Source of the DNA: an uncultured Micrococcales bacterium
GTDB taxonomy: Bacteria > Actinomycetota > Actinomycetes > S36-B12 > GCA-2699445
Reading direction: 5' to 3'
DNA: 5,373 nucleotides
Assembly (NCBI GenBank): GCA_903915555.1
Contig: CAIWTL010000143.1
Coordinates: forward strand, 1 to 5,373
Part shown: positions 3,670-5,373 of the stretch, piece after piece
Layout: each line of letters opens with the position of its first letter
Numbering within the stretch: position 1 is the stretch's first letter
Program-made: the position numbers and the translations under genes
The notes under the pieces: model-generated
Told to the model about the DNA's origin: nothing
Databases searched by the model: none
Seen by the model: only the letters and a program-made list of their open reading frames with translations

Positions 3670-5373
3670 GTGCGTCGCCTGTTCCTCGTGTCGAGCGCCT
3701 TTACGGCTCTTGCGATGTTGATCTCCTCGGTTGCGGCCGGGAAGCCCCTTTCGGGGGTTGTATCCCCCCAGGCATCCGCCCCCACGCAGTCGATGTCAAC
3801 GGCGCCGGAGACCAAGAAGAAGCACGAGAAGAGCAAGAAGAGGCGCGTAGGGCTGAAGGACGTGGCCTCACAGATGCCACCGCCGCCGCTGCCCCCGGGA
3901 TCGACAGTTGTGGGCGCGGCTCAGATGGCCCTGGGCGGTAACTACGGCAACCCTGCTTACGTCCGCACTGAGCAGAACAATGCCATCGTCACCGTGGACA
4001 ATCTTGCAGGCGATTTCCCCTCATACGCCTCGTGGCGGTACACGGGCCAGGGGAACGCTCTTCCCTGCACCGATGGGGTCGACGATGGCAACTGTAAACA
4101 GCAGTCCGATCCCTTCGGCGGCTTCGCGAACCCCGCATCGAACGACGCCGGGGCGCCGATGCAGCCTGCTGATGTCGACGGTGACGGGCTTCAGGACCTG
4201 GCTGTCATCAACGGGAACCTGCTCAATGTCTTCTTCGCCGGCCAGCCGGGTTCCGCAGGTGAGGTGGGCAAAGGCTCGTACGGTCTTCAAGGCTCGCAGA
4301 ACGCTCCCTGGTCGCTGATCAGCGGTGATCGGTCGGTCAGGCGAACCAGTGCCGTGAAGGTGCGACCGGACGGATATACCAAGACGATCCGGGCCGGCCA
4401 GATGGCGGTGGGGCAGCCGGATCAGACGAAGAAGGCTGAGAGCGTTGCGGTCGTCAGTGACGGTGACGGCAGCCAGGCTCGCTTGACGGTGGTGTCGGCA
4501 AGGTCGTATCAGACCGCGCGGGCTGATCTGCCCAAGCCGGTCCACAACCGCCGTTTGTCCGACTGGTCCGACACCCCGAACGCAGTGGTCACGTGGGCGG
4601 ACATCGACGGAGCCGCGAACGACTCCGGTGGAACGGGGCAGGAAGTGGTCACTGCGGTCCTGCACACCGAAAAGTGCGTGAAGGTGCAGGCGTGGAACTA
4701 CACGGCCAACTACGAGCGGGGATCGCTGAAAAAATTCGGCGACTCAATCGATGTGTGCTCCAAGCTCCCGGTCAACTCCCTGCAGATGATCGCCGGGACG
4801 CTGGCGCCCGGTCGGGCACAACAGATCGCCATGGTCTTCGATGCAAGAGATGAATACTGGAACAGGCTCTCCGAATTGCGCGTCCTGGGTAGCAGGTCTT
4901 CGTACGACCCGAGCAAGTCTGTGCAACTGGAAGACCTCACACCTGTCAAGGTGTCAGGCGAGCAGAACATCGGCGATGTGGGTGGTGGCAGGTTCCTGAC
5001 GGTGAACAGCCCGGACAGCCCAGGGCTGGACACACCACTGCTGTTCACGGCCAAGGGGCGGGAATGGGCGTGTGGTGAAAACACTGACCTGTGCTTCAAG
5101 TACTCCACCCGGGCCACCCGGATAATCCCCGGCGGATGGGGGCCGGAGGGTAGGGAGATCCGGGTGAAGGTGGACTGGGCGCATCGCATCGCCTGGTGGG
5201 AGACCAAGAACGGCAAGGTGGTGCACGGGGATGTCGATGCCAGAGAAGTGAAGCGACTGGTCACCAAGCCTTATCTCGACGCCAGTGCCGCCGATCTCAA
5301 TGTGGACGGATGGGATGAGGTCGCGGTGATCCTTCCCGACCAGAACAAGTACGGCCGGACAGCCCCGTGGATC
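3670..5373 (+). CDS. Exported FG-GAP/VCBS-repeat-like protein, N-terminal 568 residues
   Basis: This is a large exported protein of unknown function that stays open to the window edge. It begins with a signal peptide: basic MRRLF, a hydrophobic core to about residue 22, and a likely cleavage after V21-A22-A23. There is no lipobox cysteine. Residues 47-59 are a Lys/Arg-rich patch and 69-77 a proline run, together looking like a stalk. Asp-rich loops of the FG-GAP/integrin-alpha propeller type occur at 166-180 (ADVDGDGLQDLAVI, with D168, D170, D172, D176) and 539-554 (AADLNVDGWDEVAVI). Weaker versions lie near 310-331 and 258-268. Six cysteines form three close pairs: 133/142, 336/363 and 468/475. 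The GTG at 3670 follows GGAGG by 10 nt; a GTG at 3643 is in frame but lies upstream of both the signal peptide and the predicted transcription start. More A/T-ending codons than in gcvH suggest a different history. A cell-surface or secreted beta-propeller is inferred; ligand and enzyme activity are unknown. Confidence 0.75.
   Translation, partial: MRRLFLVSSAFTALAMLISSVAAGKPLSGVVSPQASAPTQSMSTAPETKKKHEKSKKRRVGLKDVASQMPPPPLPPGSTVVGAAQMALGGNYGNPAYVRTEQNNAIVTVDNLAGDFPSYASWRYTGQGNALPCTDGVDDGNCKQQSDPFGGFANPASNDAGAPMQPADVDGDGLQDLAVINGNLLNVFFAGQPGSAGEVGKGSYGLQGSQNAPWSLISGDRSVRRTSAVKVRPDGYTKTIRAGQMAVGQPDQTKKAESVAVVSDGDGSQARLTVVSARSYQTARADLPKPVHNRRLSDWSDTPNAVVTWADIDGAANDSGGTGQEVVTAVLHTEKCVKVQAWNYTANYERGSLKKFGDSIDVCSKLPVNSLQMIAGTLAPGRAQQIAMVFDARDEYWNRLSELRVLGSRSSYDPSKSVQLEDLTPVKVSGEQNIGDVGGGRFLTVNSPDSPGLDTPLLFTAKGREWACGENTDLCFKYSTRATRIIPGGWGPEGREIRVKVDWAHRIAWWETKNGKVVHGDVDAREVKRLVTKPYLDASAADLNVDGWDEVAVILPDQNKYGRTAPWI

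Noticed and set aside
4021..4665. A 214-codon minus-strand frame in the same region
   Set aside because: It is antisense to the FG-GAP gene and has no domain or ribosome site.
4710..5267. A 185-codon minus-strand frame inside the exported-protein gene
   Set aside because: The plus-strand frame is open for the whole region with signal peptide and calcium-loop motifs; the antisense frame is Ser/Pro/Thr-rich without recognisable motifs.

Overview
The window is high-GC DNA from an actinobacterium. The minus strand carries the conserved actinobacterial block gcvH - garA-like FHA gene - ftsR (MerR) - DUF151 bifunctional nuclease - second MerR - gcvP, read from about 3390 down to 1. This order matches M. 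tuberculosis Rv1826 (gcvH), Rv1827 (garA), Rv1828 (ftsR homologue), Rv1829, Rv1830 and Rv1832 (gcvB/gcvP), recalled from general knowledge. The Rv1831 position is empty. The FHA protein carries an N-terminal zinc ribbon, as I recall for Streptomyces-type homologues, and lacks the mycobacterial ETTS phospho-motif. This points away from Mycobacterium/Corynebacterium and towards another actinobacterial lineage; family-level placement is not secure.

Layout. 1-327 (-) is the N-terminus of glycine dehydrogenase GcvP, cut by the window edge. 346-999 (-) is a MerR regulator of the ResR/McdR type, 18 nt upstream of gcvP and therefore probably co-transcribed with it. It has its own good promoter at 1038-1066. 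1091-1582 (-) is the DUF151 nuclease-family gene, whose GTG start sits exactly where a leaderless transcript from a TAGGGT -10 box would begin. 1628-2404 (-) is ftsR, which overlaps the end of the FHA gene by ATGA. 2401-2922 (-) is the zinc-ribbon/FHA protein, with a promoter at 2962-2991 whose -35 box lies in a 15-bp palindrome. 3016-3390 (-) is gcvH. The gene pair encoding two glycine-cleavage proteins thus encloses four genes for regulators or stress functions: central carbon flux (GarA/OdhI type), cell division (FtsR), a nuclease-family protein, and a growth or cell-size type MerR.

3391-3669 is a 279-bp divergent intergenic region with several short palindromes. Next to the promoter of the plus-strand gene is an operator-like cluster: a 9-bp direct repeat 30 bp apart and a 13-bp palindrome. 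From 3670 to the window end (+) runs the first 568 codons of a large exported FG-GAP/VCBS-type protein with a signal peptide, a Lys/Arg-rich and Pro-rich stalk, Asp-rich calcium-loop motifs and six cysteines in three close pairs. Its third positions look more A/T-rich than those of the housekeeping block. It appears to be an accessory gene next to conserved chromosomal genes and is the least understood element here. I see no RNA genes, IS elements, CRISPR arrays or convincing intrinsic terminators.
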